From contig CAVVIO010000009.1 in NCBI GenBank assembly GCA_963748095.1, positions 186,001 to 250,000 on the forward strand: 64,000 nucleotides of DNA. The letters are read 5' to 3'. Shown here one piece after another: positions 8,460-17,486 of the stretch. A program made the position numbers and the translations under genes. The notes below the pieces were generated by a model. That model had not been told where the DNA came from. It did not search any database and was given only the letters and a program-made list of their open reading frames with translations. The stretch comes from CAVVIO01 sp963748095 (GTDB lineage: Bacteria > Bacteroidota > Bacteroidia > Bacteroidales > UBA10428). The stretch's first letter is position 1. Every line of letters begins with the position of its first letter.

Positions 8460-11400
8460 ATGGAGAGAAAATTAAAAAAGCCGGATTATCTGTTTGAGGT
8501 AAGCTGGGAAGTTTGTAATAAGGTAGGAGGAATACACACAGTTATAGCTACCAAGGCAACAAGTCTTTTAAAAGATCTGGATAGTAACTATATTCTCATA
8601 GGACCCGACATTGTGCGACTGGAAGGAGAGAATCCGGAATTTACAGAAGATCCGCAAATCTATAGTGCGTGGAAACAATATGCCACTTCGGAAGGTTTCC
8701 GGATTAAAATTGGCCGCTGGAATATTAATGGAAGTCCTATAGCCGTTCTGATTGATTTTTCCAATATGTTTCAACATAAAGACGACATCTTCAGTAAATT
8801 GTGGGAAAAGTATAAACTGGATTCAATATCAGGACAATGGGATTATATAGAACCTGCGCTTTTTGGTTATGCTGCGGGCAGTCTGATTGAAAGTTTTGTA
8901 CAGTTTAACCTTACCGAAGATGATAGTGTAGTAGCCCAGTTCCATGAGTGGATGACCGGTGGAGGAATTCTTTATCTGAGAGAAAAGCTTCCGCAGGTGG
9001 CAACTATTTTTACTACTCATGCAACAGTTCTCGGTCGTTCGCTTGCAGGTAATAATCGTCCACTTTATAAAAATCTTGAAAATTTTAATACCGATGTTAT
9101 TGCCAAGGAATTCAATGTTCTTTCAAAACAATCTTTAGAGAAATTATCAGCTCAGCAAGCTGATGCCTTTACCACCGTAAGCGAAATTACTGCCAGGGAA
9201 TGCAAGCATTTTCTACAAAAACCGATTGATTTCGTAACACCAAACGGATTTGAGGATACTTTTGTTCCGGAAGAGCCATTGTTTACAGAAAAAAGGGAAA
9301 ATGCCAGAAATAAAATAATCCAGGTTGCCGAAGCCTTACTGGGCAAAAAACTCGGAGATAATCCATTATTGGTTGCTACCAGTGGTCGTTATGAATTCAA
9401 AAACAAAGGAATCGACCTGTTTATCGATTCTCTTGGTGAAATCAATAAATCAGCCAAACTGAATCGTGAAATAGTGGCCCTGGTCTTAATTCCGGCTAAC
9501 CATTATGGTATGCGTAAGGACCTGCACAATGTATTAAACGGGGAAACTTCAAACCTGTCAGGATCAAGATATCTCACACATAACCTGCACGACGCAGAGT
9601 GGGACCCTATACTTACACGAATAAAAGCAGGGAATCTTAACAATTCAGAAAAGGACAAGGTGAAAATATTCTTTGTTCCTTCGTACCTTAACGGGTATGA
9701 TGGTATATTCAACCTGCCCTATTACGATCTTCTCATCGGACTCGATCTGACTGTCTTTGCCTCCTATTACGAACCATGGGGTTATACCCCTCTTGAAAGC
9801 CTTGCATTTAAAGTTCCTACTGTAACTACAACCCTGGCCGGTTTTGGTTTATGGGTAAATAATCAATGTGAAGAATGTGGTGTAGATGAAAAAGGAATCT
9901 CCGTTATTGAACGTAATGATGAAAATGATAAAGAGGTTACCGAAAATATTGCCAAAGAAATCATAAACAAAATAAACTTCAGTGCCGATGATAATAACAT
10001 TGCCAGGGAAAGCGCCTTTAAAATCTCAAAAGTGGCTTTATGGAAAACATTGATTTCAAATTACAAGGAAGCATTCGATTTTGCCCTGCAAAAGGTGGAA
10101 ACCCGATCGGATAGTTTTGTAAAATTACAGGAAAAACAAACTGAAAAAGTTTATGAATATGTTTTACCATTAACCAATGAGCCTGAATGGAAACGGATAA
10201 TTGTCAAGTCGAAATTACCGGATAAGCTGAAAGCAATAAATGAAATTATCGAAAATTTATGGTGGACCTGGGACGAAGAAGCACAGGATTTATTTGAAAT
10301 AATCGACAGGGAGATCTGGCATTTAAGTGATCGCAACCCGGTAATTCTTTTTGAACAGGTGCCTTATGACAAACTTGTAGAACTCGCTAATAACAAGGAT
10401 TACATTGCCAAGCTCGAACGTGTTTATGCCCGGTATAAAGCATACATGTCGGAAGGAGTAAAAACGGATGGCCCGCGGATTGCTTATTTCAGCATGGAGT
10501 ATGGAATCCACGATTCACTTAAAATTTATTCCGGAGGCCTGGGACTTCTGGCTGGCGATTATCTTAAAGAAGCCAGTGATGCAAAGATCAACCTTGTGGG
10601 AGTTGGATTACTTTACCGGTATGGTTATTTTACACAGGTACTTACCTTAAACGGTGATCAGGAAGCGCATTATGATTTCCAGCACTTTTCTAAAATTCCG
10701 GTTAAACCTGTAAAAGATGAAAATGGCAATTTCAAAACTATCAGTATTGTTTTACCCGGGAGAACAATGCATGCGCGTATATGGGAGGTAAATATCGGAC
10801 GTATTAAGCTTTACCTGTTGGATACAGACTTTGAAGATAACCAGCCCGAAGACCGGACTATATCCCATCATCTGTACGGGGGAGATAACGAGAACCGGTT
10901 AAAACAGGAGTTATTGCTCGGCATAGGAGGTATAAGGGCTCTTGATATACTCGGTCTTGAATTCGATCTGTTTCACAGTAATGAAGGTCACAGCGCTTTT
11001 ATCGGTCTTGAACGAATGCGGAATTATATCCTGAACGAACAACTGACATTCCCGGAAGCAAAGGAAATTGTCCGTTCAACTACACTTTTTACAACGCATA
11101 CTCCGGTACCTGCCGGACATGATCAGTTTGACGAAGATCTTTTACGAAAATATATCGGACATTATCCTGAACGTTTAAAGATAGACTGGAACGAGTTTAT
11201 GGCATTGGGCCGTTCAAATCCAAACAACTGGCAGGATAAATTTAACATGAGCTTCCTTGCCGCCCATCTTGCACAGGAAGTAAACGGAGTGAGCATGCTT
11301 CATGGAGATGTTACAAGAGAAATGTTTGCAAAGTTATGGCCGGGCTATTTACCTGAAGAATTACATATTAGTTATGTTACCAATGGCGTTCATTTCCCAA

Positions 11401-12704
11401 CCTGGAAAGCCAACGAATGGAATGAAGTTTATAACAGGATTTTCGACAATGATTATGCGAAAAATTGTAATAATAAAGAAGCATGGAATAAAATCCATGA
11501 TGTCTCCGATAAAGAAATATGGGATGTTAAACAAAAGCTTCGTACCAGGTTAATTTCAGGTATCAAACAACGTTTTGAGGAAAACTGGATTAAACGACAC
11601 GAAGATCCAAAACAGATTATTGCAATACGGGACGCTTTATCAGATCAGGTACTTACAGTTTGTTTTGCCCGTCGATTTGCCACATACAAACGTGCGCATT
11701 TGTTATTCCGCAATCTAGACCGGTTATCAAAACTGGTAAACGACCCCAAGATGCCTATCCAGTTTATTTTTGCAGGGAAAGCGCATCCGAACGATAAAGC
11801 CGGTCAGGATCTTATTAAAATGATCGTGGAAATCTCCAAACGACCGGAATTTCTTGGAAAAATTCTGTTTTTACAAAATTATGATATCAGCCTGGCCAAA
11901 TACCTGGTTCAGGGTTCCGATATTTGGATGAATACTCCTACCAGACCTCTTGAAGCATCAGGTACCAGTGGTGAAAAAGCTGTAATGAACGGGACTTTGC
12001 ATTTCAGCGTTCTCGACGGCTGGTGGGTGGAAGGTTACCGTCCCGAAGCAGGATGGGCCCTGACAAATGAACGTACTTACGAAAACCAGGGATTACAGGA
12101 CGACCTTGATGCCGAAATCATATACAGTATGTTTGAACACGAAATAGTCCCATTGTTTTATAAGAGAAATAAAGAAGGTATCTCTCCCGGCTGGGTCAAG
12201 TTTATCAAAAATTCGATGGCTTCCGTGGCTCCGGGATTTACTACTTCCCGCATGTTAAATGAATATTTCGAAAAATTCTATAATAAATTGTATGAACGTT
12301 CCAAGGCTATCCGGAACGATGACTTTGAAATGGCTAAAAAATTATCTTCCTGGAAAAAGAGGATCAGCCGGGGTTGGAACAATATAGAAGTGCTTGGAGT
12401 AAAATTATATGATAAAAACACAGAGACATTACAAATCGGACAAGGTTATCACGGAGAAGTAATACTGGATCTGAATGAAGTTTCACCCAATTATGTAGGA
12501 GTGGAACTGGTAATCACTGAAAACGGGCAGGAATTTATCTCACGTGAGTTATTCAACCTGGTTAAGTATGATGCCGGAAAAGCATATTATGAAGCCGATA
12601 TATCTATAAATCAACCAGGGACATTTACCTATGGATTAAGGGTGTTTGCCAAAAATGACATGTTACCGCACCGGCAGGATTTTCCGGTATTAAAATGGAT
12701 CTAA
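8460..12704 (+). CDS. Fused glycogen synthase (GT3-like) and alpha-glucan phosphorylase (GT35)
   Basis: A 1414-residue two-enzyme polypeptide. Residues 1 to about 540 resemble eukaryotic GT3 glycogen synthase: EVSWEVCNKVGGIHTVIATK at the start, QFHEWMTGGGILYLREKLP, FTTHATVLGR, TSGRYEFKNKGIDLF and the catalytic E-x7-E loop at Glu438 and Glu446 (YEPWGYTPLESLAF). GT3 enzymes use UDP-glucose. Residues about 570-670 match the DUF3417 leader (NEIIENLWWTWDEEAQDLF) of bacterial alpha-glucan phosphorylases. The GT35 domain follows (RIAYFSMEYGIHDSLKIYSG, LFHSNEGHSAF) with the pyridoxal-phosphate lysine at about 1173 in EASGTSGEKAVMNG. A beta-rich C terminus ends the protein. Both active sites look intact, so chain growth and phosphorolysis sit on one chain. 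Same strand as the upstream glycogen genes; tail to tail with glgB, 3 bp apart. Confidence 0.9.
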   Translation: MERKLKKPDYLFEVSWEVCNKVGGIHTVIATKATSLLKDLDSNYILIGPDIVRLEGENPEFTEDPQIYSAWKQYATSEGFRIKIGRWNINGSPIAVLIDFSNMFQHKDDIFSKLWEKYKLDSISGQWDYIEPALFGYAAGSLIESFVQFNLTEDDSVVAQFHEWMTGGGILYLREKLPQVATIFTTHATVLGRSLAGNNRPLYKNLENFNTDVIAKEFNVLSKQSLEKLSAQQADAFTTVSEITARECKHFLQKPIDFVTPNGFEDTFVPEEPLFTEKRENARNKIIQVAEALLGKKLGDNPLLVATSGRYEFKNKGIDLFIDSLGEINKSAKLNREIVALVLIPANHYGMRKDLHNVLNGETSNLSGSRYLTHNLHDAEWDPILTRIKAGNLNNSEKDKVKIFFVPSYLNGYDGIFNLPYYDLLIGLDLTVFASYYEPWGYTPLESLAFKVPTVTTTLAGFGLWVNNQCEECGVDEKGISVIERNDENDKEVTENIAKEIINKINFSADDNNIARESAFKISKVALWKTLISNYKEAFDFALQKVETRSDSFVKLQEKQTEKVYEYVLPLTNEPEWKRIIVKSKLPDKLKAINEIIENLWWTWDEEAQDLFEIIDREIWHLSDRNPVILFEQVPYDKLVELANNKDYIAKLERVYARYKAYMSEGVKTDGPRIAYFSMEYGIHDSLKIYSGGLGLLAGDYLKEASDAKINLVGVGLLYRYGYFTQVLTLNGDQEAHYDFQHFSKIPVKPVKDENGNFKTISIVLPGRTMHARIWEVNIGRIKLYLLDTDFEDNQPEDRTISHHLYGGDNENRLKQELLLGIGGIRALDILGLEFDLFHSNEGHSAFIGLERMRNYILNEQLTFPEAKEIVRSTTLFTTHTPVPAGHDQFDEDLLRKYIGHYPERLKIDWNEFMALGRSNPNNWQDKFNMSFLAAHLAQEVNGVSMLHGDVTREMFAKLWPGYLPEELHISYVTNGVHFPTWKANEWNEVYNRIFDNDYAKNCNNKEAWNKIHDVSDKEIWDVKQKLRTRLISGIKQRFEENWIKRHEDPKQIIAIRDALSDQVLTVCFARRFATYKRAHLLFRNLDRLSKLVNDPKMPIQFIFAGKAHPNDKAGQDLIKMIVEISKRPEFLGKILFLQNYDISLAKYLVQGSDIWMNTPTRPLEASGTSGEKAVMNGTLHFSVLDGWWVEGYRPEAGWALTNERTYENQGLQDDLDAEIIYSMFEHEIVPLFYKRNKEGISPGWVKFIKNSMASVAPGFTTSRMLNEYFEKFYNKLYERSKAIRNDDFEMAKKLSSWKKRISRGWNNIEVLGVKLYDKNTETLQIGQGYHGEVILDLNEVSPNYVGVELVITENGQEFISRELFNLVKYDAGKAYYEADISINQPGTFTYGLRVFAKNDMLPHRQDFPVLKWI

Positions 12705-12707
12705 AAT

Positions 12708-14738
12708 TTATACCTGGTAAACATCAGGTGTAGGAATTCGTTTTAATACCAGTCCTACCCTGCATGGCAAATACAATTTCAAAAAGTTATACCTCGAAAC
12801 TTTATTATCCCCCCTTTCGGGATAATAAAGCATCGAGTCATCAATGAGACCAAATCCACCGTACTTTTTTGCATCGGTGTTCAACACTATTTTATACTTT
12901 CCCGGTTCAACAGTAATCCCGTAATCTGTAAATGAACGATTTGGGTTGAAATTAAAAATAAAAAGCAGGTCTTTACGGTCAAAAGCCAGCACCTGGTCTG
13001 GCTGGTTACTGGTCCTTAGATAACTATAGGGCTGTTGAAGACATTTTTCTTTTTTAATCAGTTCCAGCATATCACGGTCAAAATCGGCCAGGTAATGATA
13101 GCGAAGGTCCGGATCATCCATCAGGCTCCATTGTCTTCGTGCGTATTTGAATGACCAGTTATTACCCTCTCGTGGAAAATCGATCCACTCGGGATGACCA
13201 AATTCATTTCCCATAAAATTCAGATATCCTCCTCCTGAAGTAGTCAGGGTAATCAACCTGATCATCTTATGCAATGCAAGTCCCCTGTCGATAACCAGGT
13301 TTTGCGAAGTTTTATCCATGTGAAAATACATATCCTTGTCAATTAGCCTGAATATGATAGTCTTGTCTCCCACAAGTGCCTGGTCGTGCGATTCAGCATA
13401 CGCTATTGTTTTTTCATCTTTCCGCTTACTGGTTAATTCATGGTATAATTCACTTACATTCCATTGCTCATCGGGCCTTTCTTTAATAATTTTAATCCAG
13501 TAATCTGGTATTCCCATTGCCAGGCGAAAATCAAAACCAAAGCCCCCACTTTCAAAAGATTCGGCCAAACCCGGCATCCCGCTCATTTCCTCTGCAATAG
13601 TCATTGCTTTCGGATGAAATGTATGTATTAATTTATTGGCTAATTTCAGATAAATGATGGCATCTTCATCCTGCTGTCCGTCGAAATACATCCCATAATT
13701 TGTAAAATCTCTCGAAAGTCCATGATCATAGTACAACATGCTGGTTACACCATCGAACCTAAATCCATCAAACTTATATTCATCGAGCCAGAATTTGCAG
13801 TTGGAGAGTAAGAAATGCAATACTTCATTTTTACCATAATCGAAACAAAGAGAATCCCAGGCAACATGCTCCCTGCGCGGTCCATCGTGGAAATACTGAT
13901 AAGGCGTGCCATCAAACCTTCCTAATCCTTCCAACTCATTTTTTACCGAATGTGAATGCACCAAATCCATAATTACAGCAATACCCTGGCTGTGAGCCTC
14001 ATCCACAAGCTGTTTTAACTCATAGGGAGTTCCAAAGCGTGATGATACCGCAAAAAAATTCGACACATGGTACCCAAACGATCCGTAATACGGATGTTCC
14101 TGAACGGCCATTAACTGCAATGTATTGTATCCGGCTTTTTTTATTCTTGGCAATACCTGTTCCCGAAACTCATTAAAAGTGCCCACATTTTCCTTTTCAG
14201 TAGCCATACCAACATGGGCTTCATAAATTAGTGGTATTTCGGGAACATTCGAAAATTTTTCCAATTTCCAGTGATAGTGCTCCTGTGGTTGCCAGATCTG
14301 TGCGTCAAAAATTTTGGAGTCTTCATGCTGAACAACCCTATTTGCATAAGAAGGCAACCGGTAACCCTGACCGCCTTCCCAGTAAATCGAAAGTTTGAAT
14401 AAGTCTTTATGATTTAATTTGTCTTTGGATAAAACTATCTCCCAGACTCCGTTTTCTAACCGGTTCAGTTTGTAATCTTCCAGTTCCTTCCAATTGTTAA
14501 ATTCACCAATCAGAAAAATACGGGTGGCATTCGGAGCCCATTCCCTGAAAGTCCATTCCTTTCCATTAAAATGCATTCCAAAAAACCTGTAGCCATTGGC
14601 AAAATCCTCAATTGAGCGGAAAGGAGAAATTAATTTTTTTTCACGTTTTATTGCTTTATCCTGTCTGCCGGCTATAACATCCGTGTAGGGATTCAACCAT
14701 GGGTCATTTTTTACAATCTGTGGTATGAAGTCAGACAT
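12708..14738 (-). CDS. glgB: 1,4-alpha-glucan branching enzyme (GH13, eukaryote-like subfamily)
   Basis: A 676-residue branching enzyme that makes alpha-1,6 links in glycogen. An N-terminal CBM48 module (TFREWAPNATRIFLIGEFNNW, residues about 60-145) precedes the GH13 barrel with IYEAHVGMA, MDLVHSHSV, GFRFDGVTS (nucleophile Asp329), IAEEMSG (acid/base Glu383) and YAESHDQALVGDKT. A C-terminal beta domain follows. The sequence looks like the subfamily containing eukaryotic branching enzymes, consistent with the GT3-type synthase next door. Full length. Convergent with the fusion gene, ending 3 bp from it, so the pair lacks room for a terminator between them. Confidence 0.93.
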   Translation of the reverse strand: MSDFIPQIVKNDPWLNPYTDVIAGRQDKAIKREKKLISPFRSIEDFANGYRFFGMHFNGKEWTFREWAPNATRIFLIGEFNNWKELEDYKLNRLENGVWEIVLSKDKLNHKDLFKLSIYWEGGQGYRLPSYANRVVQHEDSKIFDAQIWQPQEHYHWKLEKFSNVPEIPLIYEAHVGMATEKENVGTFNEFREQVLPRIKKAGYNTLQLMAVQEHPYYGSFGYHVSNFFAVSSRFGTPYELKQLVDEAHSQGIAVIMDLVHSHSVKNELEGLGRFDGTPYQYFHDGPRREHVAWDSLCFDYGKNEVLHFLLSNCKFWLDEYKFDGFRFDGVTSMLYYDHGLSRDFTNYGMYFDGQQDEDAIIYLKLANKLIHTFHPKAMTIAEEMSGMPGLAESFESGGFGFDFRLAMGIPDYWIKIIKERPDEQWNVSELYHELTSKRKDEKTIAYAESHDQALVGDKTIIFRLIDKDMYFHMDKTSQNLVIDRGLALHKMIRLITLTTSGGGYLNFMGNEFGHPEWIDFPREGNNWSFKYARRQWSLMDDPDLRYHYLADFDRDMLELIKKEKCLQQPYSYLRTSNQPDQVLAFDRKDLLFIFNFNPNRSFTDYGITVEPGKYKIVLNTDAKKYGGFGLIDDSMLYYPERGDNKVSRYNFLKLYLPCRVGLVLKRIPTPDVYQV

Positions 14739-14758
14739 AACTTGCTATTTAATTATAA

Positions 14759-14788
14759 TAAAACTATATCTTCACTAACTGATGTCAA
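14759..14788 (-). promoter_or_regulatory. Probable glgB promoter
   Basis: On the minus strand TAGTTTTA (14759-14766) matches TAnnTTTG at seven of eight positions, with a TTG 19 bp upstream. It would start transcription about 15-20 bp before the glgB ATG at 14738. Confidence 0.4.
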
Positions 14789-14855
14789 TTCAAGACATAC
14801 GGTTAAATTACGATTTTTTCTTCATTCTGTCGCAGTAAGAGTAGTAACAATTTTA

Positions 14856-14863
14856 TAATTTTG
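14856..14863 (+). promoter_or_regulatory. ribF -7 promoter element
   Basis: TAATTTTG is an exact TAnnTTTG box. Transcription would begin near 14868, about 20 bp before the TTG start of ribF. No good -33 TTG is seen. Confidence 0.45.
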
Positions 14864-14890
14864 CAGCTTTGAATCAAATAATAGGGATCG

Positions 14891-15829
14891 TTGAAAGTAT
14901 TTGAAGGAACCAATAATATCGATATAAACAATACGGTTGTTACCATTGGAATTTTTGACGGGGTACACCGGGGTCATCAGAAGATTATCCGGCGTGTAAA
15001 ACAATTGGCTACCCGTAACAATGGGCAGTCCGTAGTAATTACATTGTGGCCGCCCCCACGAGCAATCTTTAAAAAAGAGAATGAAACCATAAGTTATCTC
15101 ACCGGGAAAAATGAAAAAATCCTGTTGCTTGAAAAATCCGGTATCGATAATCTGATTATTCTTCCTTTCAGCAGGGAATATGCAAATACTCCCTACAGGC
15201 AGTTTGTTGAAGAAGTACTTATTGAGAACATTGGAGCAAAACATGTAGTGGTAGGGTATAATCATGCTTTTGGTCGAAACAGGGAGGGTACTTTTGAAAA
15301 GCTTGTCAAACTAAGTAAAACATTAAACTTTGCTGCCGAACAGGTACAACCTGAAATTGTAGACGGAAAAAAGATCAGTTCAACATTAATCAGAAAACAT
15401 GTAGAAAAAGGTGAAATCGAAACTGCCAATAAATTCCTGGGATATGATTATTTTCTGATTGGAAAAGTTATCGATGGAAAAAAATACGGAAAGAAAATGG
15501 GCTTCCCAACTGCAAATATCTTACCCGATAACCCGGATAAATTAATCCCTGCAAACGGTGTTTATGCGGCCCTTGCCGAAGTTGAGGGTATCACTTATAA
15601 AGGAATGCTGAATATTGGAACACGCCCAACTATCACCGAGCAGGACCATTCACGTTCAGTGGAAGTACATCTGCTGGATTTTGAAAAAGATATTTATTAT
15701 AAAGAAATAAGAATCCGGTTTATAAAACGGATACGAGATGAAATAAGATTTGATAATGTGGAAAATTTAATTGCTCAGATTCAGAAAGATAAAATAGCCA
15801 TTCAGGAAGTGCTTTTATCAAAAGAATAA
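14891..15829 (+). CDS. ribF: Bifunctional riboflavin kinase / FAD synthetase
   Basis: A 312-residue RibF, the usual length. The N-terminal nucleotidyltransferase domain has VTIGIFDGVHRGHQKIIRR and later GYNHAFGRNREGT and SSTLIRKHVEKGE. The C-terminal flavokinase domain begins near residue 195 with GKVIDGKKYGKKMGFPTANI. It phosphorylates riboflavin to FMN and adenylates FMN to FAD in the cytoplasm. The start is TTG at 14891; the reading frame has no better upstream ATG and the N-terminal strand begins immediately. Divergent from glgB; ahcY follows about 100 bp downstream behind its own promoter. Confidence 0.94.
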   Translation: MKVFEGTNNIDINNTVVTIGIFDGVHRGHQKIIRRVKQLATRNNGQSVVITLWPPPRAIFKKENETISYLTGKNEKILLLEKSGIDNLIILPFSREYANTPYRQFVEEVLIENIGAKHVVVGYNHAFGRNREGTFEKLVKLSKTLNFAAEQVQPEIVDGKKISSTLIRKHVEKGEIETANKFLGYDYFLIGKVIDGKKYGKKMGFPTANILPDNPDKLIPANGVYAALAEVEGITYKGMLNIGTRPTITEQDHSRSVEVHLLDFEKDIYYKEIRIRFIKRIRDEIRFDNVENLIAQIQKDKIAIQEVLLSKE

Positions 15830-15849
15830 CTGCATTGATAACATTTTCC

Positions 15850-15879
15850 ACTGTACTTTTACAGTAATTTGTAATTTTG
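15850..15879 (+). promoter_or_regulatory. ahcY promoter with overlapping dyad
   Basis: TAATTTTG (15872-15879) is an exact -7 box. Just upstream, at 15850-15865, lies ACTGTA-N4-TACAGT, a perfect dyad placed where the -33 contact should be. The arrangement suits a repressor or activator site. The start site would be near 15885, giving a leader of about 45 bases. Confidence 0.45.
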
Positions 15880-15930
15880 TAACCTTATTTGATAAAATCA
15901 TTCATATTAATTAGAAATAAAAGTTAAAAC

Positions 15931-17353
15931 ATGAAGACAGAAGCAATGGTTGAAACACTTCCATACAAGGTAAAAGATATTTCACTAGCCGACTATGGGA
16001 GAAAAGAAATTGAGATAGCTGAGAAAGAAATGCCCGGACTGATGGCAATCCGTGAAAGATATGCCGATAGTAAACCGTTAAAAGGCTCCAGGATAACAGG
16101 TTCATTACACATGACCATACAAACGGCTGTATTAATAGAAACCCTTGTAGCCTTGGGTGCAGATGTCAGATGGGCAAGTTGTAATATATTTTCCACCCAG
16201 GATCATGCGGCTGCGGCAATTGCCAAAGCAGGTATCCCGGTATTTGCATGGAAGGGTGAATCTCTTGGAAGAGTATTGGTGGTGTACCAACCAGGCGCTG
16301 AACTTCCCTGGTGGTAAAGGACCCAATCTTATTGTTGACGATGGCGGCGACGCATCACTTATGGTACACCTGGGATATAAAGCTGAAAACGATCCCTCTG
16401 TTCTCGACAAAAAACCCGATAACAGGGAAGAAGCTATTATATTAAACCAGCTTAAAGCCACGCTACAGTCAGATTCACAGAAATGGCACCGGACAATAAA
16501 AGAGATGAAAGGTATCTCGGAAGAAACCACAACAGGAGTTCACCGGCTTTATCAGATGCAGGAAAAAGGAGAATTACTTGTTCCGGCAATCAATGTAAAT
16601 GATTCTGTTACAAAATCAAAGTTTGATAACCTTTATGGATGTCGCGAATCACTGGCCGATGGTATCAAACGGGCTACTGATGTAATGGTAGCTGGTAAAG
16701 TGGTAGTCGTTCTGGGATATGGCGATGTAGGAAAAGGATGTGCCCAGTCGATGCGGGGTTTTGGAGCGCGGGTAATCGTTACCGAGATCGACCCGATATG
16801 CGCCCTTCAGGCTGCCATGGAAGGATTTGAAGTTTCAACTATTGAAAACGCCCTGAATGAAGGTAATATCTTTGTAACAACCACCGGTAACCGTGATGTT
16901 ATAAAAATAGAACATATGGCTGGTATGAGAGACCAGGCCATTGTTTGTAATATCGGGCATTTTGATAATGAGATACAGGTTGATAAACTGAATGATTACG
17001 AAGGAATCGAAAAAATAAATATTAAACCCCAGGTAGATAAATATGTATTCCCCGACGGACATGCAATTTTTCTTCTGGCAGAAGGCAGGCTGGTAAATCT
17101 AGGATGCGCTACCGGCCACCCCTCATTTGTGATGAGCAACTCTTTCACAAATCAAACACTTGCCCAGATCGATTTATGGCAAAATGATTACAAACCTGAT
17201 GTTTACCGGTTACCTAAAAAACTGGACGAGGAAGTAGCCCGTTTACACCTTGAACAGTTGGGTGTGAAACTTACAAAATTATCCAAAGAGCAGGCCGAAT
17301 ATCTTGGTATACCGGTTGACGGACCTTTTAAACCTGAACATTACAGGTATTAA
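15931..17353 (+). CDS. ahcY: Adenosylhomocysteinase, frame broken by one extra base
   Basis: S-adenosylhomocysteine hydrolase splits SAH into adenosine and homocysteine and closes the methylation cycle. The N-terminal part (15931 to about 16263) reads well through GSLHMTIQTAVLIETL, CNIFSTQDHAAAAIA and FAWKGES. It then needs a shift into the frame that gives LEEYWWCTNQALNFPGGKG and continues uninterrupted to 17353, including the NAD site GYGDVGKGCAQSMRGFGARV and HPSFVMSNSF. One surplus base in TCTCTTGGAA (16261-16270) accounts for it. With that base removed the product is about 473 residues, the normal length, with all motifs present. Because everything else is intact, a sequencing or assembly error is as likely as a true mutation. 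Confidence 0.9.
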
Positions 17354-17390
17354 GCTAAAATAATACTTTGCTGTTTAAAAACATTTGTAT

Positions 17391-17428
17391 TTGTTATTCT
17401 GAACTTGTCTGAAAAGACAGGTTCAGAA
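17391..17428 (+). terminator. Intrinsic terminator after ahcY, repeat-like sequence
   Basis: A 14-bp stem, TTCTGAACTTGTCT (17397-17410) with AGACAGGTTCAGAA (17415-17428), one G-T pair and a GAAA loop. It lies between convergent genes and may act in both directions. Its left arm, beginning TTGTTATTCTGAAC at 17391, resembles the element at 46374-46403. Confidence 0.65.
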
Positions 17429-17486
17429 TTTCAAATTTATTACAATTTAATGCTTTTAGACAGCTTATTATTAACTTCTCAGGTGA

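Noticed and set aside
14822..15265. Minus-strand open frame of 147 codons
   Set aside because: Lies almost wholly antisense to ribF and has no protein-like features of its own.
15931..17353. Programmed frameshift in ahcY
   Set aside because: No slippery heptamer, stimulating structure or precedent in this family; a single-base error or mutation explains it more simply.
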